Positions 7,480 to 16,800 are shown, counted from the stretch's first letter. The stretch: DNA of 64,000 nt from Bradyrhizobium agreste (GCF_016031625.1 NZ_JACCHP010000017.1:124001-188000), one strand, 5' to 3'. The notes: generated by a model not told the origin, from the sequence alone. Numbers and translations are program-made.

Positions 7480-9276
7480 CTAGAGACAGCTCGCCCGGCC
7501 GCGTTCGGGGCAGAGCCGGAACGCGCTCGACAGCGTGAAAAGGAAGCGCGGGCTGCGACGCTCGTTGTCCGGCGCCCGGTAGCTCAGGGGGACGGCGACG
7601 CCGAAATCGGCCTGGAGGTCGTCCGGCAGGAAGAAGCGCACACCGGCTCCGGCCGATGTCAGCGACAGGCCGTCGCTCAGGCGGTAACCGTGGTTCCAGA
7701 CGGCGCCGGCGTCGCCAAAGGCATAGAGCTGATAGCCGGTCCAGTAGCGGAAATTGAGCTTCTGGTCGAAGCGCAGCTCGAGCGAGCCGGCGAGGCCGTT
7801 GTCGCCGCTGATCTCGGCTGCGCGATAGCCGCGGCCGAAGGCCGCGCCGCCGAGATAGAATTGCTGTGAGGTGAACAGCGGACGCGACGCCGTCTGGCTC
7901 GCCGCAGCGAGCTTGAGCGACCAGACATCGTTGAGTGTCTGATAGCGCGTGAACCAGAGGTTCAGCACCGAGAAGTTCGAGGAGGCGCCGTCGCGCGACA
8001 ACAGATCGTCGTCGAAATGCGAGGCGCCAAAAATGTCCAGGCCCTGACGGTAAGCCAGAGTCGCAAAATTGGTACCGCCAAAACGATCCAGCAGCCGGTA
8101 GTCGGCGGTCAGGCTCGCCGTCCTGATGTGGTCGTTGTACCAGGGCCCGTAAAGGTCATGCTCGGACACATTGCTGAAGGTCGTCGCAGCGGTCAGCGTG
8201 AGCGTGGAGGATTGCGACTGCAACGGGACCATGCTGGCACGCAGCTCGAACGCCTCGGTCGTGGTGATGTCGCTGTCGAGCCGGCGCATGTCGCCCGGCC
8301 GTACCGCGCTGTACAGCACGGAAGCGCCGAGGCGGACACCGTCGATGCCGACGGGTGCATCGTACGACAGGCGTGCAAAGCCGAGCTGGCGGGGGTCGTT
8401 GGCAATGGTCGACAGGTTGACCGCCAAGGTGTCGCCGGGCGTGAGGTAGGAGTTGAACGCGCCGGTAGCGTAGGTTTGCCAGGGACCGACCGACGAGGAT
8501 CCGAGATTGTCGAGGCCGAACGAGGAGAAGACGTGCCAGGTTTTCAAATAGATGGTCAGGCGGAAGCGGCCCGTCGTACCGCCGATCTCCTCCAGCGCAG
8601 TGTCGGTGATCCGGACGCCCGGCCTGCCATTGATCAGGAAGAGCTGGCGTTCGAGCGTTACCAGTCGCGAAGGCTGTTCGGCCAGAACCGGCGCGAGCAT
8701 CGGCCTTATGCCGAACTGCTCGGCGCCGTCGCCCTTCAGCTCGGCCTGCACGATTGCGCCTTCCAAGACCTGAATCCGGACACGGCCGTCGGCGATGTCC
8801 TGCGGTGGCACGATGGCGCGGCTCAGATGAAAGCCGGCTTCGCGATAGAGGTCGCTGATGGCGCCTGCGATCGTGCCCAAATCCGCCTGCGAGACCTTCC
8901 GGCCTAGATAATGCCGGTAGACCGCAGCGATGCGGTCGGGGGAAACGGCATGGGCTCCGCTGACGCTGACGCCGTGCAGGACGAATTGCGGCTTGGTATC
9001 GCCGTCCGTCGTGGACTGTCCGACGCTCGGCAACCGGACCGCTGGACGGCCGAGCGATTCCTGCTCGGTCTGGTTATCGAAATATTTCTCGGGCTGGCGC
9101 GGATCGAAACCCGGCTGGTTCGCCTGCTGCGCGAATGCCACTGGAACAGCCGCGAAAATTGCTGCCAGCGATGCCAATGCGGTAAGGAGATGCCGTTTCT
9201 CACAGCGCGCGGCGACACTGTCTCCGTAGTTCAACGGAGGATCTGCCACGGGGCGGTAAGGGTTCGTTAGCCGCAT
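7480..9276 (-). CDS. TpsB-type outer-membrane translocator (ShlB/FhaC/HecB family)
   Basis: A 598-residue protein: signal region to about residue 50 (ending PVAFAQQ), a POTRA_2-like domain at about 90-200, then a 16-strand-type beta-barrel with the conserved FGRGYRAAEISGDNGLAGSLEL segment (the VRGY-like barrel motif). Such proteins export a large TpsA partner through the outer membrane. No TpsA gene is adjacent. It is divergent from the FecR-domain gene, so the partner, if any, is elsewhere. Confidence 0.87.
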   Translation of the reverse strand: MRLTNPYRPVADPPLNYGDSVAARCEKRHLLTALASLAAIFAAVPVAFAQQANQPGFDPRQPEKYFDNQTEQESLGRPAVRLPSVGQSTTDGDTKPQFVLHGVSVSGAHAVSPDRIAAVYRHYLGRKVSQADLGTIAGAISDLYREAGFHLSRAIVPPQDIADGRVRIQVLEGAIVQAELKGDGAEQFGIRPMLAPVLAEQPSRLVTLERQLFLINGRPGVRITDTALEEIGGTTGRFRLTIYLKTWHVFSSFGLDNLGSSSVGPWQTYATGAFNSYLTPGDTLAVNLSTIANDPRQLGFARLSYDAPVGIDGVRLGASVLYSAVRPGDMRRLDSDITTTEAFELRASMVPLQSQSSTLTLTAATTFSNVSEHDLYGPWYNDHIRTASLTADYRLLDRFGGTNFATLAYRQGLDIFGASHFDDDLLSRDGASSNFSVLNLWFTRYQTLNDVWSLKLAAASQTASRPLFTSQQFYLGGAAFGRGYRAAEISGDNGLAGSLELRFDQKLNFRYWTGYQLYAFGDAGAVWNHGYRLSDGLSLTSAGAGVRFFLPDDLQADFGVAVPLSYRAPDNERRSPRFLFTLSSAFRLCPERGRASCL

Positions 9277-9401
9277 GATTTTTCATAGTTTTTTATGGTC
9301 AACGATTGGTTAATCAGGCCGCGCCGCTGGCCGCTTTCCGATAATCCTATCTTGAGTCATTTCGGATACCCCTCAGCCGTAAACGCGGGCTGAGGGTTAT
9401 C

Positions 9402-10628
9402 ATGTTCGGCAAAGTTGCAATGCGGCGCGCCCTGGCGGCGGCGCTGATCCTGGGCACGGCCTCCGGTGCATTCGCGGCGGACGACGGTGTGTGGTCCGTC
9501 AGCAAATCCTCGGGCGAGGTCTGGCTTGCAACGAGCGCTGCCCAACAGGTGTCGTTGACCCCCGAAGGAACGCTGAAACCTGGCGATACAATTCGCACCG
9601 GTCGCAACGGCCGCGTACTCCTCGTCCGCGGCGAGGAAACGATCCTGATCTCTCCCAATTCGGTGGTGGGCCTGCCGGCCGAGAAGAAGGACGGCCTGTC
9701 GACCACCATCATCCAGCAGGCGGGTTCGATCCTGCTCGAGGTCGAGAAGCGCAACGTCAAGCATTTCGAGGTCGAGACGCCCTATCTCGCCGCCGTGGTC
9801 AAGGGCACCCAGTTCAGCGTCACGGTCGGCGCCGGCAGCACCAAGGTCGGCGTGCTCCGCGGCCAGGTCGAAGTCTCCGATTTCAAGACGGGGCAGATTG
9901 CACAAGTGATGCCCGGCCAAGCGGCCACCGTCTTTGAACACGGCAAGCCCGGTCTCAACCTGAGCGGTGCGGGGACGTTCAATCCGATCGAGCAGGGCAA
10001 GCCCCGCGCGCCCACGATCGAGCGCGTCCCAGTGCCGAAATCAGGCCTGTCGGCGCCGCGCCATGCGGCCAATGGCCATGCCATCCATGCGCTCGGTCCG
10101 ATCGACAAGGGCAACAAGACGGCCGGCGCGCCGAAGCCGTCGCATCAGGCGGCTGCTGGTCACGTCGCCAAGGCCGGCCTCGTGCGGATCTCGAGCTCGC
10201 TCGGCGAGGTCAAGCTGGACTTCCACAAGGTCACGCGCGGGCTTGCCCACGGCGCCGTGGTGCCCGGTCAGGTGCGTAACGCCAATGCCGGCGCGAGTGC
10301 CGAGACGGTCTGGAGCGACAACAAGACCAGCACGACGGCATCCAACAGCGCGATTGAAACCCCTGCAACGAGGAGTGGTGCCACAACTCCCGGCGCCGGC
10401 GGCTCATCCAATCCTGGCGCTGCGATAGCTGCAGCGGCGGCAGCGGCGGCCAATAACGGAAACGGCGGCGGCGGAGACGGCAACTCCGGCAACGGCAAGA
10501 ATGACAATAGCGGCAACGGCAACAGCGGCAACAACGGCGCCACCGGTAACGGCTGGCACAACAGCGGTAACAGCGGTTCGAACGGCGGCGGTCCCGGCGG
10601 CAATGGCCACGGCCGCAGCCGACATTAA
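9402..10628 (+). CDS. Exported FecR-domain protein with Gly/Asn-rich tail
   Basis: A 408-residue protein. Signal peptide at residues 1-26 (...GTASGAFAAD), FecR domain at about 30-190 (GDTIRTGRNGRVLLVRG, VETPYLAAVVKGTQFSV), a linker, and from about residue 330 a low-complexity Ala then Gly/Asn/Ser tail ending GHGRSRH. No transmembrane helix follows, so it is probably periplasmic or surface-exposed rather than a FecI-type anti-sigma factor. It lies 59 bp ahead of a CHASE2 gene, a pairing found elsewhere, which suggests a joint sensory role. Confidence 0.85.
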   Translation: MFGKVAMRRALAAALILGTASGAFAADDGVWSVSKSSGEVWLATSAAQQVSLTPEGTLKPGDTIRTGRNGRVLLVRGEETILISPNSVVGLPAEKKDGLSTTIIQQAGSILLEVEKRNVKHFEVETPYLAAVVKGTQFSVTVGAGSTKVGVLRGQVEVSDFKTGQIAQVMPGQAATVFEHGKPGLNLSGAGTFNPIEQGKPRAPTIERVPVPKSGLSAPRHAANGHAIHALGPIDKGNKTAGAPKPSHQAAAGHVAKAGLVRISSSLGEVKLDFHKVTRGLAHGAVVPGQVRNANAGASAETVWSDNKTSTTASNSAIETPATRSGATTPGAGGSSNPGAAIAAAAAAAANNGNGGGGDGNSGNGKNDNSGNGNSGNNGATGNGWHNSGNSGSNGGGPGGNGHGRSRH

Positions 10629-10687
10629 GGCGGTCTGCTAGGGGAAGAGGGGCGCATCCGCTGGTAGCGGGTGCGCGGGAGGATCGG

Positions 10688-13426
10688 GTGAAACGCTATC
10701 GGCCGCATATTCTCGTCGTGATCGCGCTCGCGGTGGTGTTGTCCACGGGCTGGCACGCTGCGCTTCGCAATGCGCTCACCGATCTCCGATTCAAGTGGCA
10801 ATCGCGTGAGGCCACCGGCGACATCGTCGTCGTCGGCATCGATGCGCCGTCGATCGACCAGATCGGGGTGTGGCCCTGGCCGCGGCATCTCCATGCCGAG
10901 TTGCTACGAAGGCTGGAAGCGGCGGGAGCGCAGGATGTTGCCTTCGATGTCGATTTCAGCACGCCGTCAGATTCCGCCTCCGACGAGGCCTTCGCCAAGG
11001 CGTTGCGGGACGCCGGCGGCTCGACGGTCCTGCCATCCTTCAAGCAGCCGACGCCGAAGGGCGGCCCGGCCCACGTCAACCGGCCGCTGAAGGCGTTCAG
11101 CAACCAGTCATGGCCGGCCGTCGTCAATGTCGCGATCGAATCCGACGGTCTGGTTCGCCGTTATCCGTTCGGCGAGAAGCTCGGCGACGCCTTCATGCCT
11201 TCGATGGCCGTCGTGCTGGCCGGGCGTGACGCCAATCAGCGGCCGCCCTTTCTCGTCGACTTCAGCATTCGTGCACCCTCCATTCCCGCGTTCTCCTATG
11301 TCGACGTGCTGCGCGGCGATAGTGCCACGCTCGACAAGCTGAAAGGCAAGAAGGTCATCATTGGCGCCACCGCGCTCGAGCTCGGCGACCGTTTCAGCGT
11401 TCCGAATGGCAGGATCATCTCGGGGCCGGTCCTCCAGGCGCTCGCCGCTGAATCGATCCTTCAGAACCGGATGCTGCGCTGGACCTCCGATATGGGCATG
11501 GTGCTCGGGCTGGGCGCGATCTCCCTGCTGATGATGTATTCGTGGCGCCGCGTCGCACCAGGACTTCGCGTCGCAATCCTGATCGCAGCCTGGGCGGCGG
11601 TCGAACTCGCCGCTCTCCTCGTGCAGGCTAGATGGCCCCTCGTCATCGATACGTCGCTGTTCCACATCGCGATCATCGCTTACCTGACGGCGATTGCGCT
11701 CGACGAAATCGATTTCCGCAGCCTGCTCGGGCGCATCGCCGAGAGCCGCTTTCATCGCATCGCGATGTCGCTCGGCGACGGGCTGGTCTGCACCGACGAG
11801 GATCACCGCATCACGGTCTGGAATCCCGGCGCCAGCGCGATCTTCGGCTACATGCCGGCCGAGATCATCGGTCGTCCCTTCGAAACGCTGTGCACTCCGC
11901 CCGCGGACGGCGGTGCAAGGCCCTCCATGCACGACGCCGCGCGCCAGGCGCTCCTCGTTCCGGGCGGCGCCGTCGTCGTCGAGTTCGAAGGCCGGCGCAA
12001 GACCGGGGAAACCTTTCCGGTCGAGGCGAGCTTCTCGGGCTGGCAGGGAACGGACGGCTTTCAATATGGTGCGATCCTGCGCGATATCTCGGTGCGCAAA
12101 CGCGAAGCCGAACGCATCAGGTATCTGGCTGAACACGACGCGCTGACTGGGCTTGCCAACCGGAACAAGCTGCACGTCGGTCTCACCGATCTGATCGCTG
12201 CGGCGGAGCAGCCATCTTCGGGAGTTGCTCTGCTCGTGCTCGGGCTCGACGGCTTCCAGGAGATCAACAACATGCTCGGACACTCCGCCGGCGATCTCGT
12301 GCTGCGCGCGGTCGCTGAGCGGCTCCGGGGCGAAGTCGAGGGCAAGGCGATCGTCGCCCGGCTCAGCGGCGACGAATTTGCCATCGCGATCGATTGCGCT
12401 GACCTCGGCGAGCCGGTCCCGGCGTTCGCCGAGCGGATCGCGCGTGCGTTCGAGACCCCGGTCGCAGCTGGCGCCCGGCAGCACCGCGTCAGGATCAGCG
12501 TCGGCGTCGCCGTTTATCCCGAAGGCGGGCAAAAGGCCGACGATCTCCTGAGCAATGGCCATCTGGCGCTGAGCCGCGCGAAGGCGACGCGGCGCGGAAG
12601 TCATGTGGTGTTCGAAGCAGCGATCCGGCAGGAGCTCGAGCACCGGCTGACGCTGGAGGGCGAGCTGGCGCTTGCCGCCGATCGCGGCGAATTCGAGCTG
12701 TTCTACCAGCCCCAGGTTCATCTGATCGACGGCAGTCTGGTCGGCGCCGAAGCGCTCATCCGCTGGCGGCATCCGGTGCGCGGCTACGTCTCGCCTGCCG
12801 AATTCATGCCTGTTGTCAACACCTCGGCGCTGTCGGAGCGGATCGCGAAGTGGGTGATGGAGACCGCCTGCCGTCAGGCGCGAGCCTGGGAATTGTCCGG
12901 CAACGATGTGCGCGTCGCGATCAACCTCTCCCCCTCGCAGCTTCAGTCCGGCGATCTCGCGCATTCGGTCGCCGCACTGCTCGACGAGACGGGACTGACG
13001 CCGTCGCTGCTCGAGATCGAAGTCACCGAAGACATCCTGCTGCATGACGAACGCCGCGTCCTCGAAATGTTCAAGCGAATCCAGGAGCTCGGCGTTCGGA
13101 TCCTGTTCGATGATTTCGGCACCGGTTATGCGAGCCTGAGCTATCTCAAGAAGTTTCCGCTCGACGGCCTCAAGATCGACCGGTCGTTCGTCTTCGGTCT
13201 TCTTTCGAACTCCGACGACGCCGCCATCGTCGGCTCGACCATCGGACTCAGCAAGCAGCTCGGCCTCACGGTCGTGGCCGAAGGCATCGAGAACCGCGCA
13301 ACGGCCGACCTCCTGGTCAGCATGGGATGCGAGGAAGGGCAGGGATATTTCTTCGGCCGTCCGATGCCGGCCGAGGCATTCGAGAAACAGTTCCTGGCTG
13401 AGCTCGCCACCGTCAGCGCGGCCTGA
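10688..13426 (+). CDS. CHASE2-PAS-GGDEF-EAL sensory c-di-GMP protein
   Basis: A 912-residue inner-membrane protein with a GTG start. A transmembrane helix near residues 5-22, a periplasmic CHASE2 domain to about 255, three further helices to about 345, a PAS domain (about 350-470), a GGDEF domain whose signature reads SGDEF (about 559), and an EAL domain (EALIRW near 690, DDFGTGYASLSYLKKFPLDG, KIDRSFV). The EAL residues look intact, so phosphodiesterase activity is likely. The altered GGDEF may be regulatory or still active. It probably forms an operon with the FecR gene. Confidence 0.92.
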   Translation: MKRYRPHILVVIALAVVLSTGWHAALRNALTDLRFKWQSREATGDIVVVGIDAPSIDQIGVWPWPRHLHAELLRRLEAAGAQDVAFDVDFSTPSDSASDEAFAKALRDAGGSTVLPSFKQPTPKGGPAHVNRPLKAFSNQSWPAVVNVAIESDGLVRRYPFGEKLGDAFMPSMAVVLAGRDANQRPPFLVDFSIRAPSIPAFSYVDVLRGDSATLDKLKGKKVIIGATALELGDRFSVPNGRIISGPVLQALAAESILQNRMLRWTSDMGMVLGLGAISLLMMYSWRRVAPGLRVAILIAAWAAVELAALLVQARWPLVIDTSLFHIAIIAYLTAIALDEIDFRSLLGRIAESRFHRIAMSLGDGLVCTDEDHRITVWNPGASAIFGYMPAEIIGRPFETLCTPPADGGARPSMHDAARQALLVPGGAVVVEFEGRRKTGETFPVEASFSGWQGTDGFQYGAILRDISVRKREAERIRYLAEHDALTGLANRNKLHVGLTDLIAAAEQPSSGVALLVLGLDGFQEINNMLGHSAGDLVLRAVAERLRGEVEGKAIVARLSGDEFAIAIDCADLGEPVPAFAERIARAFETPVAAGARQHRVRISVGVAVYPEGGQKADDLLSNGHLALSRAKATRRGSHVVFEAAIRQELEHRLTLEGELALAADRGEFELFYQPQVHLIDGSLVGAEALIRWRHPVRGYVSPAEFMPVVNTSALSERIAKWVMETACRQARAWELSGNDVRVAINLSPSQLQSGDLAHSVAALLDETGLTPSLLEIEVTEDILLHDERRVLEMFKRIQELGVRILFDDFGTGYASLSYLKKFPLDGLKIDRSFVFGLLSNSDDAAIVGSTIGLSKQLGLTVVAEGIENRATADLLVSMGCEEGQGYFFGRPMPAEAFEKQFLAELATVSAA

Positions 13427-13440
13427 GCGAGAAGAAGCTC

Positions 13441-13530
13441 ATGATCCAGATGCAAAGGCGGGTCAACGAGCTTCGGGAGATGGTGCGCCAGCACATCAGG
13501 AGCAGCGCCAATTTCTCATGCACGAGCTGA
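13441..13530 (+). CDS. Possible 29-residue peptide
   Basis: A short frame starting MIQMQRRVNELREMVRQHIR directly after the CHASE2 gene (14 bp gap), with a GAGAAG sequence upstream. It is amphipathic and helical, with no homology that I recognise. Translation is possible but unproven. Confidence 0.3.
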   Translation: MIQMQRRVNELREMVRQHIRSSANFSCTS

Positions 13531-13828
13531 ATTGAAGCCATCCGCCGCTTACTGCTGCAATTGGTTGCGAAGCGAGTCTAGCGCACTGAACTGTTGGAGC
13601 TTGCGACTCATGCGTGATGTGAATCTCTGACGGTGGACTTCTTACACGCTGAACTGCCGCGCCGTAGGCGGTAACCCCCGTCAGATTCATGTAAGCAATG
13701 GCCTATTGCAGATGATCGTCAACGTGGCCGCACAAGTGTTGATTGTAAACCTTCGTATGTAGACTTCGTTTTCTCCGTGCGCTGCTAGCTCTGACCAGTG
13801 TATTGCCAGAGCATACGAGAGGACGAGG
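13531..13828. other. 298 bp intergenic region before the MarR gene
   Basis: No gene or repeat was recognised. The stretch is AT-richer than its surroundings and probably holds the promoter of the MarR gene that follows. Confidence 0.4.
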
Positions 13829-14422
13829 ATGATCACGGCAGCACAGGAAGCAGTCGACCTGCTAATTCAAGCCGCGGGCAGTTGGCAGTTTGACGATGCT
13901 TTCAACGGATTGCGTGATCGAGAGTGGATGGCGCTGCGCTTTCTCGCGCGTGCAAACAGATTCTCGCGGACCCCTTCCGCATTAGCCCAGTTTGTCGGCA
14001 CAACTCGTGCTACCGCTTCTCAGACAGTCAAGCGTCTCGAAGACAAGGGCTACCTTCAGCGCCGAAATTCCGATCAAGACAAGCGCTCGGTGATTCTCGA
14101 TGTAACTCCGCGAGGAGAGAAGCTGCTCCTAAGCGACCCTATCACACAGCTCGTTGACGCGATTGCTTCGCTTGAACGTGGCGCAAACAACTTTCGAGAT
14201 TCGCTTCGCCAAATATTGGAGCAACTCGACGCGCGCCGGGATCGTCACCATGCGGATTTTTGCAGAAAGTGCATCTTCCTAAGTGAGGCGGCCTCCAGCC
14301 CGGCGAGCAGAAGGCGGCCTGAATATACGTGCAGATTCTTTCGTGCAAATGTCGACGCATCCGAAATCGATCTTCTGTGCTTCAATTTCGAGCGTAGAGA
14401 GAGCGGCGCCTTCCCCGACTAG
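13829..14422 (+). CDS. MarR-family regulator with Cys-rich C-terminus
   Basis: A 197-residue protein. The winged helix spans about residues 45-110 (LAQFVGTTRATASQTVKRLEDKGYLQRR...DQDKRSVILDVTPRG). After the dimerisation helix it carries four cysteines: C145 and C148 (CRKC), C168 and C184. These could bind a metal or Fe-S cluster or sense redox change. The family normally stops near residue 140-150, so the tail is an extension. It is convergent with the next gene, overlapping by 4 bp. No obvious target operon lies beside it. Confidence 0.85.
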   Translation: MITAAQEAVDLLIQAAGSWQFDDAFNGLRDREWMALRFLARANRFSRTPSALAQFVGTTRATASQTVKRLEDKGYLQRRNSDQDKRSVILDVTPRGEKLLLSDPITQLVDAIASLERGANNFRDSLRQILEQLDARRDRHHADFCRKCIFLSEAASSPASRRRPEYTCRFFRANVDASEIDLLCFNFERRESGAFPD

Positions 14423-14604
14423 TTCTCCGACAAGGATGAAGTCGGCGCGCACGCCCCGGAATCCGGGTCGCCAAGCAGCTTCAGCGCGGTCTCGATCTTG
14501 GCGAGGAGCGCTTGGATTTCGGCGCTCTCGTTCGAGCCGGGATCGCTCTCGAGCCGCGCCAGCAACTGCTCTTTCTGAGCCAGGAGCTTCGCAACAGCAG
14601 ACAT
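14419..14604 (-). CDS. Small coiled-coil hypothetical protein
   Basis: A 61-residue protein starting MSAVAKLLAQKEQLLARLES, helix-rich with heptad-like leucines. It lacks a signal and has a short polar tail. Larger frames run upstream, but this ATG fits the protein-like composition. Function unknown. Confidence 0.6.
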   Translation of the reverse strand: MSAVAKLLAQKEQLLARLESDPGSNESAEIQALLAKIETALKLLGDPDSGACAPTSSLSEN

Positions 14605-14662
14605 CAGATCACCGACAACGGAATGGCCGAAAGGGCCACTCTGAGAGCAGCCCTTTCCTAGT

Positions 14663-14980
14663 TCACCAGCTCCGCGTGCCGAAGCTGAAGCCGATGCTCG
14701 GGCCACCGCCGTAGTAGCCGTAGCCGCGATCGTAATAGCCGGGCGCTCCATAGTAGCCGTAGCTGCGGCGCACCACGTATCCGTCATCGGCGTCATAGTA
14801 ACGCTGAACGTAGCGGGGGCCGCGGGTGCGGTAGCAACGTCCATATTCGTTGCAGACCAGGCGGACCTGGTCGATGGTGGAGGCTTCCGTTGAACCGATG
14901 GCGGTCGGATTGAGCGGAGCGGCGACTGCCGCCGATCCCAGCAGCGCCGCGGCCGCTGCAGCAAGTACGATTGTCTTCAT
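14663..14980 (-). CDS. Exported Tyr/Gly-rich small protein
   Basis: A 105-residue protein starting MKTIVLAAAAAALLGSAAVAA, a clear signal peptide. The mature part has a single Cys pair (LVCNEYGRCYR), then a Tyr/Gly-rich tail (RSYGYYGAPGYYDRGYGYYG) ending in an aromatic SFGTRSW. Such proteins are frequent in Bradyrhizobium and are thought to be periplasmic or surface proteins. Function unknown. A degraded DUF1236 gene lies just upstream on the same strand. Confidence 0.75.
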   Translation of the reverse strand: MKTIVLAAAAAALLGSAAVAAPLNPTAIGSTEASTIDQVRLVCNEYGRCYRTRGPRYVQRYYDADDGYVVRRSYGYYGAPGYYDRGYGYYGGGPSIGFSFGTRSW

Positions 14981-15003
14981 GGTGGTTTCTCCTCGATGTG
15001 AAC

Positions 15004-15173
15004 TCAATCGATCTCTTCGATGATGCGACGATCGCCCGGTTCGACGATGTGGGTGCGGCTGTCGCGGTTGATGTACCAGTATTCACGCAGTGCCGGGGCT
15101 TCGCGATAGACCTCGCCTCGATCTCCACGCCCTCGGGGACGCGCTCGCCGGTGCGGATCTCGGTCCGGACGAG
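15004..15173 (-). pseudogene. Degraded DUF1236 domain
   Basis: Two frames together give a DUF1236-like sequence: LVRTEIRTGERVPEGVEIE in one frame, then, one base out of register, GEVYREAPALREYWYIN and RRIIEEID before a TGA. An in-frame TAG lies immediately upstream, and the signal peptide and N-terminal half of the usual exported protein are missing. It is a remnant with a frameshift near 15115-15120. Confidence 0.7.
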
Positions 15174-15219
15174 CTACCGGTGGTCACCCGTTTCTCGTGT
15201 TCGCCCGTCCGGTACTCCG

Positions 15220-15247
15220 GGCGGGCCGGTTTTTCCTTCGGCCCGCC
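15220..15247. repeat. GC-rich inverted repeat
   Basis: GGCGGGCCG (15220-15228) and CGGCCCGCC (15239-15247) form a perfect 9-bp stem with a 10-nt loop containing TTTTT. No T-tract follows on either strand. It lies downstream of the 15315-15575 gene and may slow or end its transcript. Confidence 0.55.
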
Positions 15248-15314
15248 AGCCGCGAGCTCGGTGCGTCCTGATGGAGGACGATCTCACCGAGAGCGGCGGT
15301 TGCCGAAAACGTCG

Positions 15315-15575
15315 CTACCGCCGCCGCGCCACCGCCACGCCAAAGAGAAAGGCGACGAACAGGCTCGCAAGCGGTGCTTCGCGCGTGATCGCGGCGACTG
15401 TCGCGAGTGCCCCGCCGGGCTTGCGCGATTCCTCGACTGCGGAGGTCAGACGGTCGACGGCGGCGTGCAGGCCTCCGGCGACTTCCCCAATGGTACGGGA
15501 GACGTCCGCGGCCGTATCGATGGCACGCTCGGCCATGCCGGGTTGGGACGTGGATTCCGGTATCTCCGTGCTCAA
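15315..15575 (-). CDS. Small membrane-anchored hypothetical protein
   Basis: An 86-residue protein: a polar, helix-forming N-terminal two-thirds (AERAIDTAADVSRTIGEVAGG...VDRLTSAVEES) followed by one hydrophobic C-terminal segment (APLASLFVAFLFGVAVA) and a terminal RRR. This layout resembles DUF883/ElaB-type tail-anchored proteins, but the assignment is tentative. Monocistronic. Confidence 0.65.
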   Translation of the reverse strand: MSTEIPESTSQPGMAERAIDTAADVSRTIGEVAGGLHAAVDRLTSAVEESRKPGGALATVAAITREAPLASLFVAFLFGVAVARRR

Positions 15576-15610
15576 GGGCGCGACCTCCAGGCGTGTTGAT
15601 GGAAGCCGGC

Positions 15611-15676
15611 ACCTTTGGCTATCCGCGCGAGCGCTCGTTTTGAACAGCGGGTCTTGGTGACCTTTGGCTATCCGCG
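15611..15676. repeat. 17-bp direct repeat pair
   Basis: ACCTTTGGCTATCCGCG occurs at 15611-15627 and again at 15660-15676, 49 bp apart, upstream of the small membrane protein gene. Either a local duplication or paired regulatory sites. Confidence 0.6.
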
Positions 15677-15822
15677 ACAGGCGCCGTGATTGACGGCGGG
15701 TGCCGGCCTTGGAGGGGCAATTCAGCGCAGGGAATTTTGTTCCGGACGATATGCCGGCCGGGAAACGACGGGTGCGAATCTCTGTTAGGCTGGGTGAACC
15801 TTGCTGACGTCAGGAGACAGCC

Positions 15823-16800
15823 GTGACCGACCGGACCATGACGGATCGAGCCCGGCGCATCGCTTTGCTCGGTGCTCCCATCGATATGGGGGCTTCGCAG
15901 CGCGGCACCTTGATGGGGCCTGCGGCGCTGCGCACCGCCGGCCTTGCGACGTTGCTGGAAAGCCTGGATTTCGAGGTGGTCGACTACGGCGATTTGTCCG
16001 TGGCCGAAGTCCGGGACCTCACCGACAGGCCGCCCGAAAAGGCCAATCACTACCGCGAAATCCAGCGCTGGACGCGCATCCTGAGCCGCAAAGGCTATGA
16101 GATCGCGTCGACGGGTGCGCTCCCGATCTTTCTCGGTGGCGATCACACCCTGTCGATGGGGTCGGTCAATGCCATGGCGCGGCATTGGCAGGACCGCGGC
16201 CGCGACCTGTTCGTGCTGTGGCTCGACGCCCACGCCGATTACAACACGCCGGAGACGACGATCACCGCGAACATGCACGGCATGTCAGCGGCGTTCCTGT
16301 GCGGCGAGCCCGGGCTTGAGGGCCTGCTCGGCGAGGATCCACGCGCCTCGATCGGCCCGGACAAACTCGACCTGTTCGGCGCGCGTTCGATCGACAAGCT
16401 CGAAAAGGAGCTGATGCGCTCGCGCCGGATCAGGATCGTCGACATGCGCCAGATCGACGAGTTCGGCGTCGCCGTCCTGATCCGCCGCGTCATCGAACGC
16501 GTCAAGGCGAGCAATGGCGTGCTGCATGTCAGCTTCGACGTCGATTTCCTCGATCCCTGCGTGGCGCCGGGCGTCGGCACCACCGTGCCGGGTGGCGCCA
16601 CCTATCGCGAGGCGCACCTCATCATGGAGCTGCTGCACGATTCCGGCGTCGTCGGATCCGTCGACATCGTCGAGCTCAACCCGTTCCTGGACGAACGCGG
16701 CCGGACCGCGCGCACGGCGGTCGAGCTGATCGGCAGCCTGTTCGGCCAGCAGATCACCGACCGGCCGACGCCGAGCAATGCCATCGCGCCGGGCGAGTGA
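15823..16800 (+). CDS. rocF: Arginase
   Basis: A 325-residue ureohydrolase that hydrolyses L-arginine to ornithine and urea in the cytosol. Manganese-site motifs are intact: GGDHTLSMG, DAHADYN with the following NMHGM, and SFDVDFLDP. The N-terminal GAPIDMGASQRGTLMGPAALR is arginase-like rather than agmatinase-like. GTG start. Transcribed alone; a small membrane protein gene follows 164 bp later. Confidence 0.93.
   Translation: MTDRTMTDRARRIALLGAPIDMGASQRGTLMGPAALRTAGLATLLESLDFEVVDYGDLSVAEVRDLTDRPPEKANHYREIQRWTRILSRKGYEIASTGALPIFLGGDHTLSMGSVNAMARHWQDRGRDLFVLWLDAHADYNTPETTITANMHGMSAAFLCGEPGLEGLLGEDPRASIGPDKLDLFGARSIDKLEKELMRSRRIRIVDMRQIDEFGVAVLIRRVIERVKASNGVLHVSFDVDFLDPCVAPGVGTTVPGGATYREAHLIMELLHDSGVVGSVDIVELNPFLDERGRTARTAVELIGSLFGQQITDRPTPSNAIAPGE

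Noticed and set aside
11108..13045. Long minus-strand open frame of 645 codons.
   Set aside because: It is the shadow of the CHASE2-PAS-GGDEF-EAL gene in GC-rich DNA; the plus-strand frame has clear domains.
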